From Ignavibacteriales bacterium (GTDB lineage: Bacteria > Bacteroidota > Ignavibacteria > UBA10030 > SZUA-254), in NCBI GenBank assembly GCA_016218025.1, contig JACRFD010000078.1, positions 1 to 62,022 on the forward strand: 62,022 nt of DNA, written 5' to 3'. The translations under genes and the position numbers were made by a program. Positions 43,170 to 52,766 of the stretch are shown here, in pieces. Positions within the stretch are counted from its first letter, which is position 1. Every line of letters starts with the position of its first letter. Under the pieces are notes generated by a model that did no database searches, was not told where the DNA came from, and saw nothing but the letters and a program-made list of their open reading frames with translations.

Positions 43170-44546
43170 ATGAACCAAATTTTAAAATATATCTCAGATA
43201 ATCAGAATCGCTTTTTAGATGAATTGAATTCATTTATATCAATTCCAAGCGTTAGTACATCAATCGAAAATTCAAAAGATATGAAGCGATGTGCCGAATG
43301 GCTTAGCGATCATCTAAAAAATATCGGTCTGAGTAATATTCAAATTTTTAATACCCCCGGACATCCGATTGTTTACGGTGATTGGATTGGTGCGCCTGGT
43401 AAACCTACTGTTCTTATATATGGCCATTATGACGTACAACCGGCAGAACCTTTGGAGCTTTGGATTTCACCTCCTTTCCAAGGAACAATCCGTGGTGGAA
43501 ATTATTATGCTCGTGGAGCTTCTGATGATAAAGGACAGGTTTTTATTCATCTGAAAAGTATAGAAGCATTTCTGAAAAACAACGGCTCGCTCCCCGTTAA
43601 TATTAAAATAATTTTGGAGGGAGAGGAAGAAATAGGAAGTGAAAACCTTGAACCGTTTCTTCGTCAACATAAAGATTTATTAAAAGCAGATCTCGTTCTC
43701 ATTTCCGATACTTCCATGTTTGCCAGAGGTGTTCCTTCGGTTTGTTATGGTTTGCGTGGGTTGAGTTACATGCAGATAGATTTGGTTGGTCCGGATAAGG
43801 ATCTTCATTCAGGTTCGTACGGTGGATCTGTGCATAATCCTATTCAAGCTCTAGCGGAAATAATTTCTTCACTTCATGATAAAAATGGTAAAATTAAAGT
43901 TGACGGTTTTTATGATGATGTAATAAAATTGACAAAAGAAGAACGATCATCATTTAAAAGATTACCATGGAATGATAAAAAGTTCGCTAAAGAACTGGGT
44001 ATAAAAAAATTATACGGTGAAAGCGGTTTCACTACGCTTGAAAGATTGTGGGCTAGGCCTACGCTGGAGTGTAATGGAATTTTGGGTGGATTTACAGGTG
44101 AAGGTGCAAAAACCGTCCTTCCCTCTAAGGCATCGGCAAAAATATCTATGCGGCTTGTTCCAAACCAGAAACCTGATAAGATCGCAAAGTTGTTTGAGAA
44201 ACATATAAAAAAGATAACTCCGTCCACAGTGAAAGTAACTGTAAAAAATTTGCACGGTGGTGAGCCGGCTATGACCCCGATAAATAGTCCCGGGGTGCAG
44301 ACCGCGATAAGTGCTCTTGAAAAAGGATTCGGAAAAAAACCTTTATATCAACGTGAAGGCGGTTCAATACCAATTGTTGTACAGTTTAAGAAAATTTTGG
44401 GCATTGATTCGGTGCTATTAGGTTTCGGATTGCCGGATGAAAACGCTCACGCTCCCAATGAATTTTTATATCTTGAAAATTTTTTCGGTGGTATAAGAAC
44501 CGTTGCGCACTTCTATAATGAATTACCTGGTTTCATGAAGAAATAA
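43170..44546 (+). CDS. M20 family dipeptidase/metallopeptidase
   Basis: Zinc peptidase (458 aa) of the CNDP/ArgE/DapE group, cytoplasmic because no signal peptide is present. Metal ligands and catalytic residues are in YGHYDVQP, YYARGASDDKGQ, LEGEEEIGSENLEPF and LISDTSMFARG. The dimerisation lid contains DLHSGSYGGSVHNP, and the C-terminal GLPDENAHAPNE supplies the last His. This set fits non-specific dipeptidases (carnosinase-like). The cobalamin adenosyltransferase gene begins 9 bp downstream. Confidence 0.92.
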   Translation: MNQILKYISDNQNRFLDELNSFISIPSVSTSIENSKDMKRCAEWLSDHLKNIGLSNIQIFNTPGHPIVYGDWIGAPGKPTVLIYGHYDVQPAEPLELWISPPFQGTIRGGNYYARGASDDKGQVFIHLKSIEAFLKNNGSLPVNIKIILEGEEEIGSENLEPFLRQHKDLLKADLVLISDTSMFARGVPSVCYGLRGLSYMQIDLVGPDKDLHSGSYGGSVHNPIQALAEIISSLHDKNGKIKVDGFYDDVIKLTKEERSSFKRLPWNDKKFAKELGIKKLYGESGFTTLERLWARPTLECNGILGGFTGEGAKTVLPSKASAKISMRLVPNQKPDKIAKLFEKHIKKITPSTVKVTVKNLHGGEPAMTPINSPGVQTAISALEKGFGKKPLYQREGGSIPIVVQFKKILGIDSVLLGFGLPDENAHAPNEFLYLENFFGGIRTVAHFYNELPGFMKK

Positions 44547-44555
44547 TTTTAAGCC

Positions 44556-45101
44556 GTGAAGATCTATACGAAAACCGGAGACAAAGGAGAAACATCGTTA
44601 TTCGGTGGAAGAAGGGTAGCTAAAGACTCTCTTCGGATAGATGCTTATGGGACAATTGATGAGCTAAACAGCATACTTGGAGTATGCCGTTCCTTGAATG
44701 ATCAACCCGAGATAGATTCTGTGCTGGAGAGAATTCAGCAGGATCTCTTCGTTGTGGGTTCAGAGCTTGCCATGGATGAGATTTCAAAAAAATCCAGCAT
44801 TAGATTAATTTCAAACGAGGAAGTAAAAAGTCTTGAAAAATATATCGACTCTTTTGAATTGAAGTTAGTTCCATTAAAAAATTTTATTTTACCGGGGGGT
44901 AATCAAACAGCTGCAACGATACATTTTGCTCGTACCGTGTGTCGTAGGGCAGAAAGATTAATTGTAAATTTATCGCACAAAGAAATAATCCGAGAACTTC
45001 TTCTCATTTACATAAACAGATTATCTGATCTTCTGTTTGTTATTGCCCGCCTTTCCAATACTCTATCTAAAACACCAGAAATAAAATGGATATCGGAATA
45101 A
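44556..45101 (+). CDS. Cob(I)alamin adenosyltransferase, PduO type
   Basis: Transfers the adenosyl group of ATP to cob(I)alamin to make adenosylcobalamin. The 181-aa protein has the family N-terminus YTKTGDKGETSLFGGRRV (ATP loop), AYGTIDELNSILG and the C-terminal PGGNQTAATIHFARTVCRRAER that closes the active site. It starts with GTG at 44556, 9 bp after the peptidase stop. No adenosylcobalamin-dependent enzyme is in this window. Confidence 0.95.
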   Translation: MKIYTKTGDKGETSLFGGRRVAKDSLRIDAYGTIDELNSILGVCRSLNDQPEIDSVLERIQQDLFVVGSELAMDEISKKSSIRLISNEEVKSLEKYIDSFELKLVPLKNFILPGGNQTAATIHFARTVCRRAERLIVNLSHKEIIRELLLIYINRLSDLLFVIARLSNTLSKTPEIKWISE

Positions 45102-45157
45102 CCTAAATGGTTATACGATTCTGAATTATTATTTTGGGAATTTTTTCTGAAAAGAAG

Positions 45158-45234
45158 AAAAAAAAAGAGCATTGGCAGGTGGGCATTCCAACTTGGGAGG
45201 CGAAGTCAGAAACCGTGGATCCTGCCTAATGCTC
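45158..45234 (-). ncRNA. Small standalone RNA (about 77 nt) with own promoter and terminator; family not recognised
   Basis: This fills the 305-bp gene-free stretch before nuoA. A near-consensus promoter on the minus strand (45241-45269) predicts +1 at 45234, exactly the first base of a stem GAGCATT-A-GGCAGG (45234-45221). It pairs with CCTGCC-AATGCTC (45179-45167), leaving one bulged A, and is followed at once by nine Us (45166-45158). The whole transcript is thus one capped hairpin. Inside, UCCA/UGGA and ACUU/AAGU pair and present a CGCCUCCC loop, which is complementary to Shine-Dalgarno sequences (GGAGG). It is not followed by a gene on its strand, so it is not a riboswitch leader. It is not 4.5S, 6S or tmRNA by sequence. 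Confidence 0.7.
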
Positions 45235-45240
45235 GTCCAT

Positions 45241-45269
45241 ATTATACAACACTTTTTTGAAAAAGTCAA
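45241..45269 (-). promoter_or_regulatory. Strong promoter of the small RNA
   Basis: Minus strand TTGACT (45264-45269), exactly 17 bp, perfect TATAAT (45241-45246). Its predicted start coincides with the first paired base of the RNA hairpin. Confidence 0.7.
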
Positions 45270-45406
45270 GAAAAATTTTCTGCGAAGAATCGATGTCTAT
45301 TGAATAATTATTGTAAAAAAGTTTGCTTCGGATTTTGAGATTACATTCCATTTTTATAAATTGTACCGACCTATTTTCAATTATTTAATCAATAAGTAGA
45401 TTTTTC

Positions 45407-45835
45407 ATGATTACTGAGTTTGGCAAAGTTTTTATCTTCTTTCTTGTAGGAGGTTTATTTGTTGCCGCCGGTCTTATTGCGGCATGGATTTTAAGACCTA
45501 AACGATGGTATCCAGCCAAATTATCAACATATGAATGCGGTGAAATTCCCGTAGGGGATGCAATCGTTAAATTTAACATCCGGTTTTATGTGGTTGCACT
45601 AATATTTTTAATTTTCGATGTTGAAGTAGTATTTCTTTTTCCCTGGGCTGTGGTTTTTAAAAATCTCGGATTATTTGCATTCATTGAAATGCTAATATTC
45701 CTTGCAATATTATTTGTGGGATATGCTTATGTTTGGGCAAAGGGCGATCTGGAGTGGGACAAACCTTCCCCCGAACTTCCTACGGTGAAATCAATTGTTC
45801 AGGATTTTTCAGTTAACGTTAAAGAAACAAATTAA
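45407..45835 (+). CDS. nuoA: NADH-quinone oxidoreductase subunit A
   Basis: Small membrane subunit of complex I (142 aa, three membrane helices). It has [15 protein letters not shown] with the conserved quinone-site loop Cys, and [14 protein letters not shown] in the second helix. First gene of an eleven-gene nuo operon. A possible promoter TTGTAC (45361-45366), 17 bp, TTTAAT (45384-45389) would leave only about 11 nt of leader, so the real start of transcription is uncertain. The frame runs to position 45835, 14 bp before nuoB. Confidence 0.97.
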   Translation: MITEFGKVFIFFLVGGLFVAAGLIAAWILRPKRWYPAKLSTYECGEIPVGDAIVKFNIRFYVVALIFLIFDVEVVFLFPWAVVFKNLGLFAFIEMLIFLAILFVGYAYVWAKGDLEWDKPSPELPTVKSIVQDFSVNVKETN

Positions 45836-45849
45836 ATTCCGAATTTTAT

Positions 45850-46341
45850 ATGGGACTTTTAGATAAAAAATTTGAGAATGGTAATATTGTAATTACCTCT
45901 ATAGACAGTTTATTGAATTGGGCTCGACTTTCTTCAATGTGGCCTGTTCAGTTCGGACTTGCATGTTGTGCAATCGAGATGATGGCAACCGGCGCATCGC
46001 ACTACGATCTCGATCGTTTCGGAATATTCTTCCGCGCAACACCGCGGCAAGCAGATGTAATGATTATCTCCGGAACCGTTACACTCAAGATGGCACCTCG
46101 AATTAAATTGTTGTACGATCAGATGTCGGAGCCCAGATATGTGATTTCCATGGGTAGTTGTGCCAATTGCGGCGGACCATATTGGGAACATGGTTATCAT
46201 GTATTGAAAGGTGTTGACAGGGTGATACCGGTGGATGTTTATATTCCCGGATGTCCTCCGCGACCCGAGGCATTGTTGGAAGGCATAATGAAGTTGCAAG
46301 AAAAAATCAGATCAGAAAGTTTAGCTAAAAAGAGTGCATGA
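45850..46341 (+). CDS. nuoB: NADH-quinone oxidoreductase subunit B (cluster N2)
   Basis: Carries the terminal [4Fe-4S] cluster N2 that reduces quinone. The four ligands are visible: tandem cysteines C39-C40 ([12 protein letters not shown]), C104 ([13 protein letters not shown]) and C135 ([11 protein letters not shown]). The 163-aa length is standard. It is separated from nuoC by 3 bp. Confidence 0.98.
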   Translation: MGLLDKKFENGNIVITSIDSLLNWARLSSMWPVQFGLACCAIEMMATGASHYDLDRFGIFFRATPRQADVMIISGTVTLKMAPRIKLLYDQMSEPRYVISMGSCANCGGPYWEHGYHVLKGVDRVIPVDVYIPGCPPRPEALLEGIMKLQEKIRSESLAKKSA

Positions 46342-46344
46342 TTT

Positions 46345-46824
46345 ATGACTCATCAAGAAATTTCAGAAAAAATAAAATTACAATTTCCGCAAGCTATCAT
46401 TGAAACAAAGTTTGAAGGGGTTGTGGATCCGTATGTTAAAATAATCCCGGAACAAATTTTCGAGGTTATGCTTTTTCTTCATGTGGATGAAAATTTAAAA
46501 TTCGATTTTTTAATGTGCTTGAGCGGAATAGATACCGGTAAAGGAAATTTAGGTGTTGTCTATAACCTTTTTTCTATGACCCATCGACATAAAATAAATA
46601 TCAAAGTAGAAGTTCCAAAAGAAAAACCGGAAGTTCCATCAATTACAAATGTATTCCCGGCAGCAAACTGGCACGAACGCGAAGCATTTGATCTAATAGG
46701 AATTATTTTTACCGGACACCCTGATCCTCGCAGGATATTGATGCCATACGATTGGGAAGGGCATCCTTTAAGAAAAGATTATAAAACTCCGGAATTTTAC
46801 CAAGGAATGAAAATTCCATACTGA
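46345..46824 (+). CDS. nuoC: NADH-quinone oxidoreductase subunit C
   Basis: Hydrophilic peripheral-arm subunit (159 aa) with the 30-kDa subunit signature [18 protein letters not shown] and [18 protein letters not shown]. It is a separate gene, not fused to nuoD as in E. coli. It follows nuoB by 3 bp and precedes nuoD by 8 bp. Confidence 0.97.
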   Translation: MTHQEISEKIKLQFPQAIIETKFEGVVDPYVKIIPEQIFEVMLFLHVDENLKFDFLMCLSGIDTGKGNLGVVYNLFSMTHRHKINIKVEVPKEKPEVPSITNVFPAANWHEREAFDLIGIIFTGHPDPRRILMPYDWEGHPLRKDYKTPEFYQGMKIPY

Positions 46825-46832
46825 GAACAACA

Positions 46833-47993
46833 ATGACTGATATTTTCGAAACATCAATAAAAACATCCACAGGTAAAGCTCTTCGCCGAGAAGAGATGGT
46901 TATCAATATGGGACCACAACATCCATCAACACACGGAGTACTTCGTTTGGAAGTCGTTGCTGATGGTGAAATAGTTATTGATGTGATTCCGCATATCGGT
47001 TACCTTCATCGCTGTTTTGAAAAACATGCTGAAAATATGACCGGTTACCAGCAGGTTGTTCCTTATGTGGATCGAATGGATTATTGTGCGGCAATGAATA
47101 TGGATTTCGGATATGTACTTGCAGTTGAAAAACTTCTCGGAATTCAGGTGCCGGAGCGGGTTGAATATATTCGCGTCATAATGGCTGAACTGCAAAGAGT
47201 TGCATCTCACTTGATTGCTGCCGGTACATATGGATTAGATATAGGAGCGTTTACACCTTTTCTGTACATGTTCCGCGAAAGGGAAAGAATATTAGATCTT
47301 TTTGAGATGACTTGCGGGGCACGACTTCTCTATAATTACATGTGGGTTGGTGGCGTCTCTCACGATTTGCCTCCCGGCTTTATAGATAAAGCAAAAGATT
47401 TTTGTCAATACTTCAAACCAAAAATAAAAGAATACAACGATTTGTTGAGTTATAACGAAATTTTTATAAAGCGTACGGCAAACGTTGGAGTTTTACCGGG
47501 CGATGTTGCGATTGCATACGGCTGTTCGGGACCCGTTCTACGCGGTTCCGGAGTGGATTTTGATTTGCGTCGCGATGATCCATATTCTGTTTATCATAAA
47601 TTCGATTGGAAACCGGAAATCGGCAAAGGTGAAATGGGTGCCGTAGGCGATTGCTGGGATAGATATATAGTGCGGATACGAGAGATGATACAAAGCATCA
47701 ACATCGTTGAGCAGGCACTAAATCAAATTCCCGAGGGTGATGTAGCCACGGCAATTCCTAAAAGAATCAGACCGAATGCCGGAGATGTGTATGTAAGAAC
47801 CGAATCTGCCCGTGGTGAATTAGGATTTTATGTTATTAGCGATGGCACCGCAAAACCATTCCGCATCAAAGCCCGGTCCCCGTCGTTCGTAAATCTTAGT
47901 GTAATACCTGAAATTTCACGCGGTGGTATGATCGCCGACCTTGTTGCGATTGCAGGAAGTTTGGATATAGTACTGGGAGAAGTTGACAGGTAA
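46833..47993 (+). CDS. nuoD: NADH-quinone oxidoreductase subunit D
   Basis: 49-kDa-type subunit (386 aa) that forms the quinone-reduction chamber with NuoB. It has [15 protein letters not shown] (quinone-site His), [26 protein letters not shown] and a C-terminal DPVMGEVDR-like [11 protein letters not shown]. The start is the ATG at 46833, 8 bp after nuoC; nuoH starts 4 bp after its stop. Confidence 0.98.
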   Translation: MTDIFETSIKTSTGKALRREEMVINMGPQHPSTHGVLRLEVVADGEIVIDVIPHIGYLHRCFEKHAENMTGYQQVVPYVDRMDYCAAMNMDFGYVLAVEKLLGIQVPERVEYIRVIMAELQRVASHLIAAGTYGLDIGAFTPFLYMFRERERILDLFEMTCGARLLYNYMWVGGVSHDLPPGFIDKAKDFCQYFKPKIKEYNDLLSYNEIFIKRTANVGVLPGDVAIAYGCSGPVLRGSGVDFDLRRDDPYSVYHKFDWKPEIGKGEMGAVGDCWDRYIVRIREMIQSINIVEQALNQIPEGDVATAIPKRIRPNAGDVYVRTESARGELGFYVISDGTAKPFRIKARSPSFVNLSVIPEISRGGMIADLVAIAGSLDIVLGEVDR

Positions 47994-47997
47994 AAGT

Positions 47998-49017
47998 ATG
48001 GAACAATTACTTAGAAATATTTTCGACAATAATATTTTTGTATTCACTGTAACCGCAATTCTTCCGCTTATTTGGATTGTACCTTATGCATTAGTAGCAA
48101 TTTGGTTAGAGCGGAAAATATCTGCTCATATGCAAGATCGATTGGGCCCAATGCGTACGGGTGGCTGGCACGGCTGGTCGCAAACTATTGCAGACATGTT
48201 GAAATTATTGCAAAAAGAAGATATAGTTCCAGCCGCAGCAGATAAAATATTATTCAATCTTGCACCATATATAATTTTTATAGCGGCATATGCAGCATAT
48301 GCCGCAATTCCATTCAGCAGCGCTTATATTGGGGCAGATATAAATGTCGGAATTTTTTATATCATAGCTGTTACATCACTTGCAGTAGTAGGAATATTAA
48401 TGGGTGGATGGGCTTCAAATAACAAATGGTCATTATTCGGAGCAATGCGCGCTGCGGCTCAAATAGTAAGTTATGAGATTCCATCCGTGCTCGCGGTTTT
48501 AGCTGTAGTTATGATCGCAGGAACTTTATCGCTTCAAGAAATCAATAATCTGCAAACCGGCTGGTTTTGGAATTGGTACGTGTTTCAAAAGTTTCCATTT
48601 ATATTTGTAGCATTTATAATTTATTTCATTGCGGCTCTGGCAGAAGTGAACCGCGTACCATTCGATATTCCGGAAGCAGAATCGGAACTTGTTGCGGGAT
48701 ATGTTACCGAATACAGCGGTATGAAATTTGCCATGTTCATGTTTGCTGAATTTGTCAATATGTTTGCGGTGTCGGCAATTGCAGCAACATTATTCTTCGG
48801 CGGATGGAATAGTCCGTTTGGTGATTTCCTTGGCGGACCGATTTGGGGAGTCTTCTGGTTTTTATCAAAAGGAATGGTGCTGGTTTCTATACAGATGTGG
48901 CTAAGGTGGACGCTTCCGCGCCTTCGTGTTGATCAGTTAATGTATGTTTCGTGGAAAGTCCTTACACCGTTTGCGTTCGCATGCGTGATTGCAGTTGGTT
49001 TATGGATGATGCTTTAA
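47998..49017 (+). CDS. nuoH: NADH-quinone oxidoreductase subunit H
   Basis: Membrane subunit at the junction of the two arms, about eight membrane helices. It has [55 protein letters not shown] and [13 protein letters not shown], all family hallmarks lining the quinone channel. The start chosen is the ATG at 47998 (339 aa), with AGGT about 7 nt upstream. An in-frame TTG at 47983 would overlap nuoD and has no better ribosome binding site. Confidence 0.97.
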   Translation: MEQLLRNIFDNNIFVFTVTAILPLIWIVPYALVAIWLERKISAHMQDRLGPMRTGGWHGWSQTIADMLKLLQKEDIVPAAADKILFNLAPYIIFIAAYAAYAAIPFSSAYIGADINVGIFYIIAVTSLAVVGILMGGWASNNKWSLFGAMRAAAQIVSYEIPSVLAVLAVVMIAGTLSLQEINNLQTGWFWNWYVFQKFPFIFVAFIIYFIAALAEVNRVPFDIPEAESELVAGYVTEYSGMKFAMFMFAEFVNMFAVSAIAATLFFGGWNSPFGDFLGGPIWGVFWFLSKGMVLVSIQMWLRWTLPRLRVDQLMYVSWKVLTPFAFACVIAVGLWMML

Positions 49018-49032
49018 AATAGGATTTTGTGC

Positions 49033-49614
49033 ATGAGAAAATATTTCATCGATATATATAAATCTGTTTGGTCCGTTCTGATCGGGATGAAGATTACCTT
49101 CGGGCATTTATTTGTTCCCGCAGTAACAATTCAATATCCCGACGTTAAGCCCAAATTACCGGAACGAGCAAGAAACCGACTTTATGTTAATATGGATGAT
49201 TGCATAGGTTGTTTGCAGTGTGAGATGGCCTGTCCGGTTAATTGTATCGAGATTGCAACAGTAAAATCGTTACCAACCGATGACCTTGGAACAACTTCAA
49301 CGGGTCAGAAGAAAAAATTATGGGTGACAAAGTTCGACATTGATATTGCAAAATGTTGTTTCTGCGGTTTGTGTGTTTACCCTTGCCCGACAGAATGCAT
49401 AAAGATGACTGAAGTATATGAGTTTTCCGAATATGATAGAAACAACTTCCTCTATAATTTTGTAACATTGACCAAAGAGGAAATTGAAAATGTTAAGGCA
49501 AAAGCGGCTGAGTATGAAAAAGAGCAAGCAGCAAAAAAAGCTGCGGCAGCTGCTCAGGCAAAACCGGCAACGGCTCCGACTCAGCAACCGCCGCCTACGG
49601 CTCAACAATCTTAA
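49033..49614 (+). CDS. nuoI: NADH-quinone oxidoreductase subunit I, with low-complexity C-terminal tail
   Basis: Carries two [4Fe-4S] clusters (N6a/N6b) feeding N2. Both CxxCxxCxxxCP motifs are present: CIGCLQCEMACP and CCFCGLCVYPCP. The start is the ATG at 49033 with AGGA 8 nt upstream; an in-frame TTG at 49027 lies too close to it. About 30 C-terminal residues after YEKEQ are an Ala/Lys then Pro/Gln/Thr-rich tail not found in typical NuoI. In the absence of NuoEFG this tail could lie near the electron-input face. 193 aa. Confidence 0.95.
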   Translation: MRKYFIDIYKSVWSVLIGMKITFGHLFVPAVTIQYPDVKPKLPERARNRLYVNMDDCIGCLQCEMACPVNCIEIATVKSLPTDDLGTTSTGQKKKLWVTKFDIDIAKCCFCGLCVYPCPTECIKMTEVYEFSEYDRNNFLYNFVTLTKEEIENVKAKAAEYEKEQAAKKAAAAAQAKPATAPTQQPPPTAQQS

Positions 49615-49624
49615 GGTATTAATT

Positions 49625-50140
49625 ATGAATCTTGTTGACATTCTTTTTTATATTTTCGCAATAGTCACGCTTGTTTCGGCTGGGATTACCGTTTATTCAC
49701 GCAATATTATTTATTCCGCCTTTTCGTTGTTGTTCACTTTTTGCGGAGTTGCGGGAATCTATGTGCTCTTAAATGCAGACTTCATTGCAGTTGCACAGAT
49801 TTTGATTTATGTCGGTGGAATCTTGATGCTTTTAGTTTTTGGCGTGATGCTTACGCATAAAGTGATAAATGTAGAAATCAAAACCGGCATTTTAAACATC
49901 ATACCGGGTTCGATGATCACCGCAATTGTGGGCGGAACATTATGCGGCATATTTATGTCAACAGATTGGTTAATCATTGAGGGTGTACCGCCGATCAAAT
50001 CGACCACCAATGAAATTGGAACCATGTTCATGACTAAATATTTGCTGCCTTTTGAAATCGCGTCGGTTGTATTATTAGTTGCACTGATCGGGGCAGCTTA
50101 TATTGCACGCCGAGATAAAACATCAAAACAATCGGTTTAA
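49625..50140 (+). CDS. nuoJ: NADH-quinone oxidoreductase subunit J
   Basis: Membrane subunit with five helices (171 aa). The conserved DFIAVAQILIYVGGILMLLVF segment (helix with the pi-bulge) is clear. The start is the ATG at 49625, 10 bp after nuoI. The longer in-frame reading from 49484 overlaps nuoI and translates into a basic, repetitive Arg/Lys/Leu stretch, so it is rejected. Confidence 0.95.
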   Translation: MNLVDILFYIFAIVTLVSAGITVYSRNIIYSAFSLLFTFCGVAGIYVLLNADFIAVAQILIYVGGILMLLVFGVMLTHKVINVEIKTGILNIIPGSMITAIVGGTLCGIFMSTDWLIIEGVPPIKSTTNEIGTMFMTKYLLPFEIASVVLLVALIGAAYIARRDKTSKQSV

Positions 50141-50158
50141 TTTTTTTAGAATAACTAT

Positions 50159-50467
50159 ATGCAAGTTGGACTTACACATTATCTTTTTCTAAGCGGAATC
50201 TTGTTCGCCATGGGATTGTACGGTGTCATCACAAGAAGAAATGCAATTCTTGTCTTGATGGGAATCGAATTAATTTTGAATGCCGCAAATATAAATTTTA
50301 TAGCTTTCTCACGTTATGGTGGGATGCAAATAGACGGACAGATGATTGCCGTGTTCGTAATGATTCTGGCTGCCGCAGAAGTTGCAATTGCTCTGGCAAT
50401 TGTTCTGAATATCTATAAACAATTCAGAACTGTTAATGTAGATGAAATTAATAAGTTGAAGGAGTAA
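50159..50467 (+). CDS. nuoK: NADH-quinone oxidoreductase subunit K
   Basis: Small three-helix antiporter-like subunit (102 aa) homologous to MrpC. The proton-path glutamates are in VLMGIELILNAANINF and AAAEVAIALAIVL. It begins 18 bp after nuoJ. Its 3' end carries the ribosome binding site GGAG for nuoL. Confidence 0.97.
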   Translation: MQVGLTHYLFLSGILFAMGLYGVITRRNAILVLMGIELILNAANINFIAFSRYGGMQIDGQMIAVFVMILAAAEVAIALAIVLNIYKQFRTVNVDEINKLKE

Positions 50468-50471
50468 AGCT

Positions 50472-52718
50472 TTGACGCCTGAACTTCTGGTAAAATTTTC
50501 GCTTTTAATTCTTTTTCTTCCCCTGTTCAGTTTCCTGATCCTTATTTTCTTCGGAAAACGTCTTTCAAGACAGGGTGATTGGCTCGGAACTTCGATATTG
50601 TTTCTTTGTCTGGCATTTTCATCTATCATCTTATATTATAAACTAACAGTTTTTCCGGAGGCGATTAATTATACTTTTAATTGGATAGATTTTGGAAATG
50701 TACCGCTTATCGGTGAACTGAAAATTTCATTAGGATTGGTTGTAGATAATCTTTCTGCAATCATGCTGGTGGTTGTAAGCATTGTCAGCTCACTTGTTCA
50801 TCTCTTCTCAATTGGATATATGCATGGAGATATCAGGTATTCAAGGTATTTTTCGTACCTCGGATTATTTACATTTTCTATGCTTATAATAGTATTGACC
50901 AACAATTTCTTTACGATGTATGTAGGATGGGAGCTTGTAGGTTTAAGTTCCTATCTTTTAATCGGTCATTGGTACGAGAAGAAATCTGCATCGAATGCAG
51001 CTATGAAAGCTTTCATCGTTAATCGTGTTGGCGATATTGGTATGTTTGCAGGTATCATGATACTGTTTTACACATTCCGCACTTTCGGATTCAATGAAAT
51101 TTTCTCGATGATCAGTTTGGGAAAGATTCCAATGGGCAGCGAAGCATGGCTAACCGCTGCCGGTATTTTAATTTTCTGTGGTGCTATCGGCAAGTCGGCT
51201 CAATTCCCCTTGCATGTATGGTTGCCCGATGCAATGGAAGGTCCTACACCTGTCAGTGCGTTGATACACGCAGCAACCATGGTAGCCGCCGGTGTTTATT
51301 TAGTTGCAAGAACATTCCCGATAATGACTGCCGATGCACTGATGGTTATCGCTTATGTCGGAGCAATCACAGCATTCATTTCAGCAACAATAGCGATTGC
51401 ACAAAACGATATTAAAAAAGTATTAGCTTATTCGACAATTTCACAGCTTGGTTATATGGTTATGGGTTTGGGTGTAGGTGCATACACCGCTGGTTTCTTC
51501 CATCTCACAACCCATGCAATGTTTAAAGCCGGCTTGTTTCTTGGTTCCGGTTCAGTAATTCATGCGATGCACAACGCTCTTCATCATCAAAAAGATCATC
51601 ATACCGATCCGCAAGATATCCGAAATATGGGCGGTCTGGGAAAGAAAATGAAAATTACTTTCATAACTTTTCTGATTTATACTTTGGCTATAAGCGGAGT
51701 GCCGTTCACTTCCGGATTTTTAAGTAAAGATGAAATTCTTGCAGGTACGCTTGCATTCGGCGGATTAACGGGACATTATTTAATTCCGATAATCGGATTC
51801 CTCGTTGCAGGGCTGACTGCTTTTTACATGTTCCGGGTGGTAATTATTACATTTCTTGGTTCTCCTGTGGACAGTCACCGTTTTGAACATATTCACGAGT
51901 CACCAAAGACGATGACTATTCCGCTCATCATTTTTGCAGCGCTCAGCTTCTTTATTTTCTTTTCATTCAATCCTTTTGGAGCTGCGTCCGGATGGTTCTT
52001 CCATGCAATTGAACGGCCCGAAGCAATAGTGCCTTTAACCGTGCAGGCGGCAGATTCAACAACATTCGAAGAAGCTTTGCATCACTCGCACACAACAGCA
52101 ATGATTTTATCACTTGTTGTTGCGGGCTTAGGTATTTTACTTGCATTTACAACATATAAATGGAAAAAAATAAATGCCGATGCCCTCGCCGAAAAATTCA
52201 ATCCGTTGTATAAATTCCTTCTTAACAAATGGTATTTCGATGAATTGTACGACAAGATGGTGATTGGAGCAACAATTGCATTTACATCGGTTCTCCGATG
52301 GTTCGACAATAATATTATAGATGGAATGGTCAATGGTACTGCAAGCTGGACTAAAGCGGTAATCTTCGGTTATACCGAGCATAAAAAAGAAAAACGTTAC
52401 AGTTCCATTATTTTTATTTTATTGGGCTCTGTTATTTCAATAACAGTTGCATTCTATGCCGGACAATGGTTGTGGAACGAACATTCATTCATTACTGCAC
52501 TGCTTTTTGCAATTCTGAGCGGCGCTCTAACATTCTTTTTCTTCTGGGCGGGTGCCGGCGGATTCGATAAGTATGTAGTGGATGGCATGGTTAATGGAAT
52601 TGCGTATCTTTCCGGATTTTTCGGATTGATGTTTCGTAAATTTCAAACAGGCAAAGTGCAAACTTACATTGTGTTTGTTTTGTTCGGAATTATGGTATTG
52701 TTTTATATTTTTCGTTAA
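50472..52718 (+). CDS. nuoL: NADH-quinone oxidoreductase subunit L
   Basis: Large antiporter-like proton pump (748 aa). It has the canonical helices: TMYVGWELVGLSSYLLIG, GKSAQFPLHVWLPDAMEGPTPVSALIHAATMV (lysine and proton channel), AYSTISQLGYMV and FLSKDEIL. It starts with TTG at 50472; GGAG, 7 nt upstream, lies inside the end of nuoK. It is over 100 residues longer than E. coli NuoL. The extra length is a C-terminal region (about 560-748) with a lateral amphipathic stretch (YKFLLNKWYFDELYD) and several further membrane helices. Confidence 0.97.
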   Translation: MTPELLVKFSLLILFLPLFSFLILIFFGKRLSRQGDWLGTSILFLCLAFSSIILYYKLTVFPEAINYTFNWIDFGNVPLIGELKISLGLVVDNLSAIMLVVVSIVSSLVHLFSIGYMHGDIRYSRYFSYLGLFTFSMLIIVLTNNFFTMYVGWELVGLSSYLLIGHWYEKKSASNAAMKAFIVNRVGDIGMFAGIMILFYTFRTFGFNEIFSMISLGKIPMGSEAWLTAAGILIFCGAIGKSAQFPLHVWLPDAMEGPTPVSALIHAATMVAAGVYLVARTFPIMTADALMVIAYVGAITAFISATIAIAQNDIKKVLAYSTISQLGYMVMGLGVGAYTAGFFHLTTHAMFKAGLFLGSGSVIHAMHNALHHQKDHHTDPQDIRNMGGLGKKMKITFITFLIYTLAISGVPFTSGFLSKDEILAGTLAFGGLTGHYLIPIIGFLVAGLTAFYMFRVVIITFLGSPVDSHRFEHIHESPKTMTIPLIIFAALSFFIFFSFNPFGAASGWFFHAIERPEAIVPLTVQAADSTTFEEALHHSHTTAMILSLVVAGLGILLAFTTYKWKKINADALAEKFNPLYKFLLNKWYFDELYDKMVIGATIAFTSVLRWFDNNIIDGMVNGTASWTKAVIFGYTEHKKEKRYSSIIFILLGSVISITVAFYAGQWLWNEHSFITALLFAILSGALTFFFFWAGAGGFDKYVVDGMVNGIAYLSGFFGLMFRKFQTGKVQTYIVFVLFGIMVLFYIFR

Positions 52719-52766
52719 TTAATTTATTCTGAAAAAAGTTTTAATTATTAAAAAGGTTAAGTGCAC

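Noticed and set aside
45158..45234. Identification of the small RNA as 4.5S (SRP), 6S or tmRNA
   Set aside because: The SRP GGAA tetraloop and AGCAG side are missing, it is far too short for 6S or tmRNA, and no tRNA-like end or tag frame is present.
49484..49624. N-terminal extension of nuoJ by 47 residues
   Set aside because: It overlaps the nuoI coding region, translates to a repetitive basic stretch, and the internal ATG at 49625 gives a standard NuoJ.
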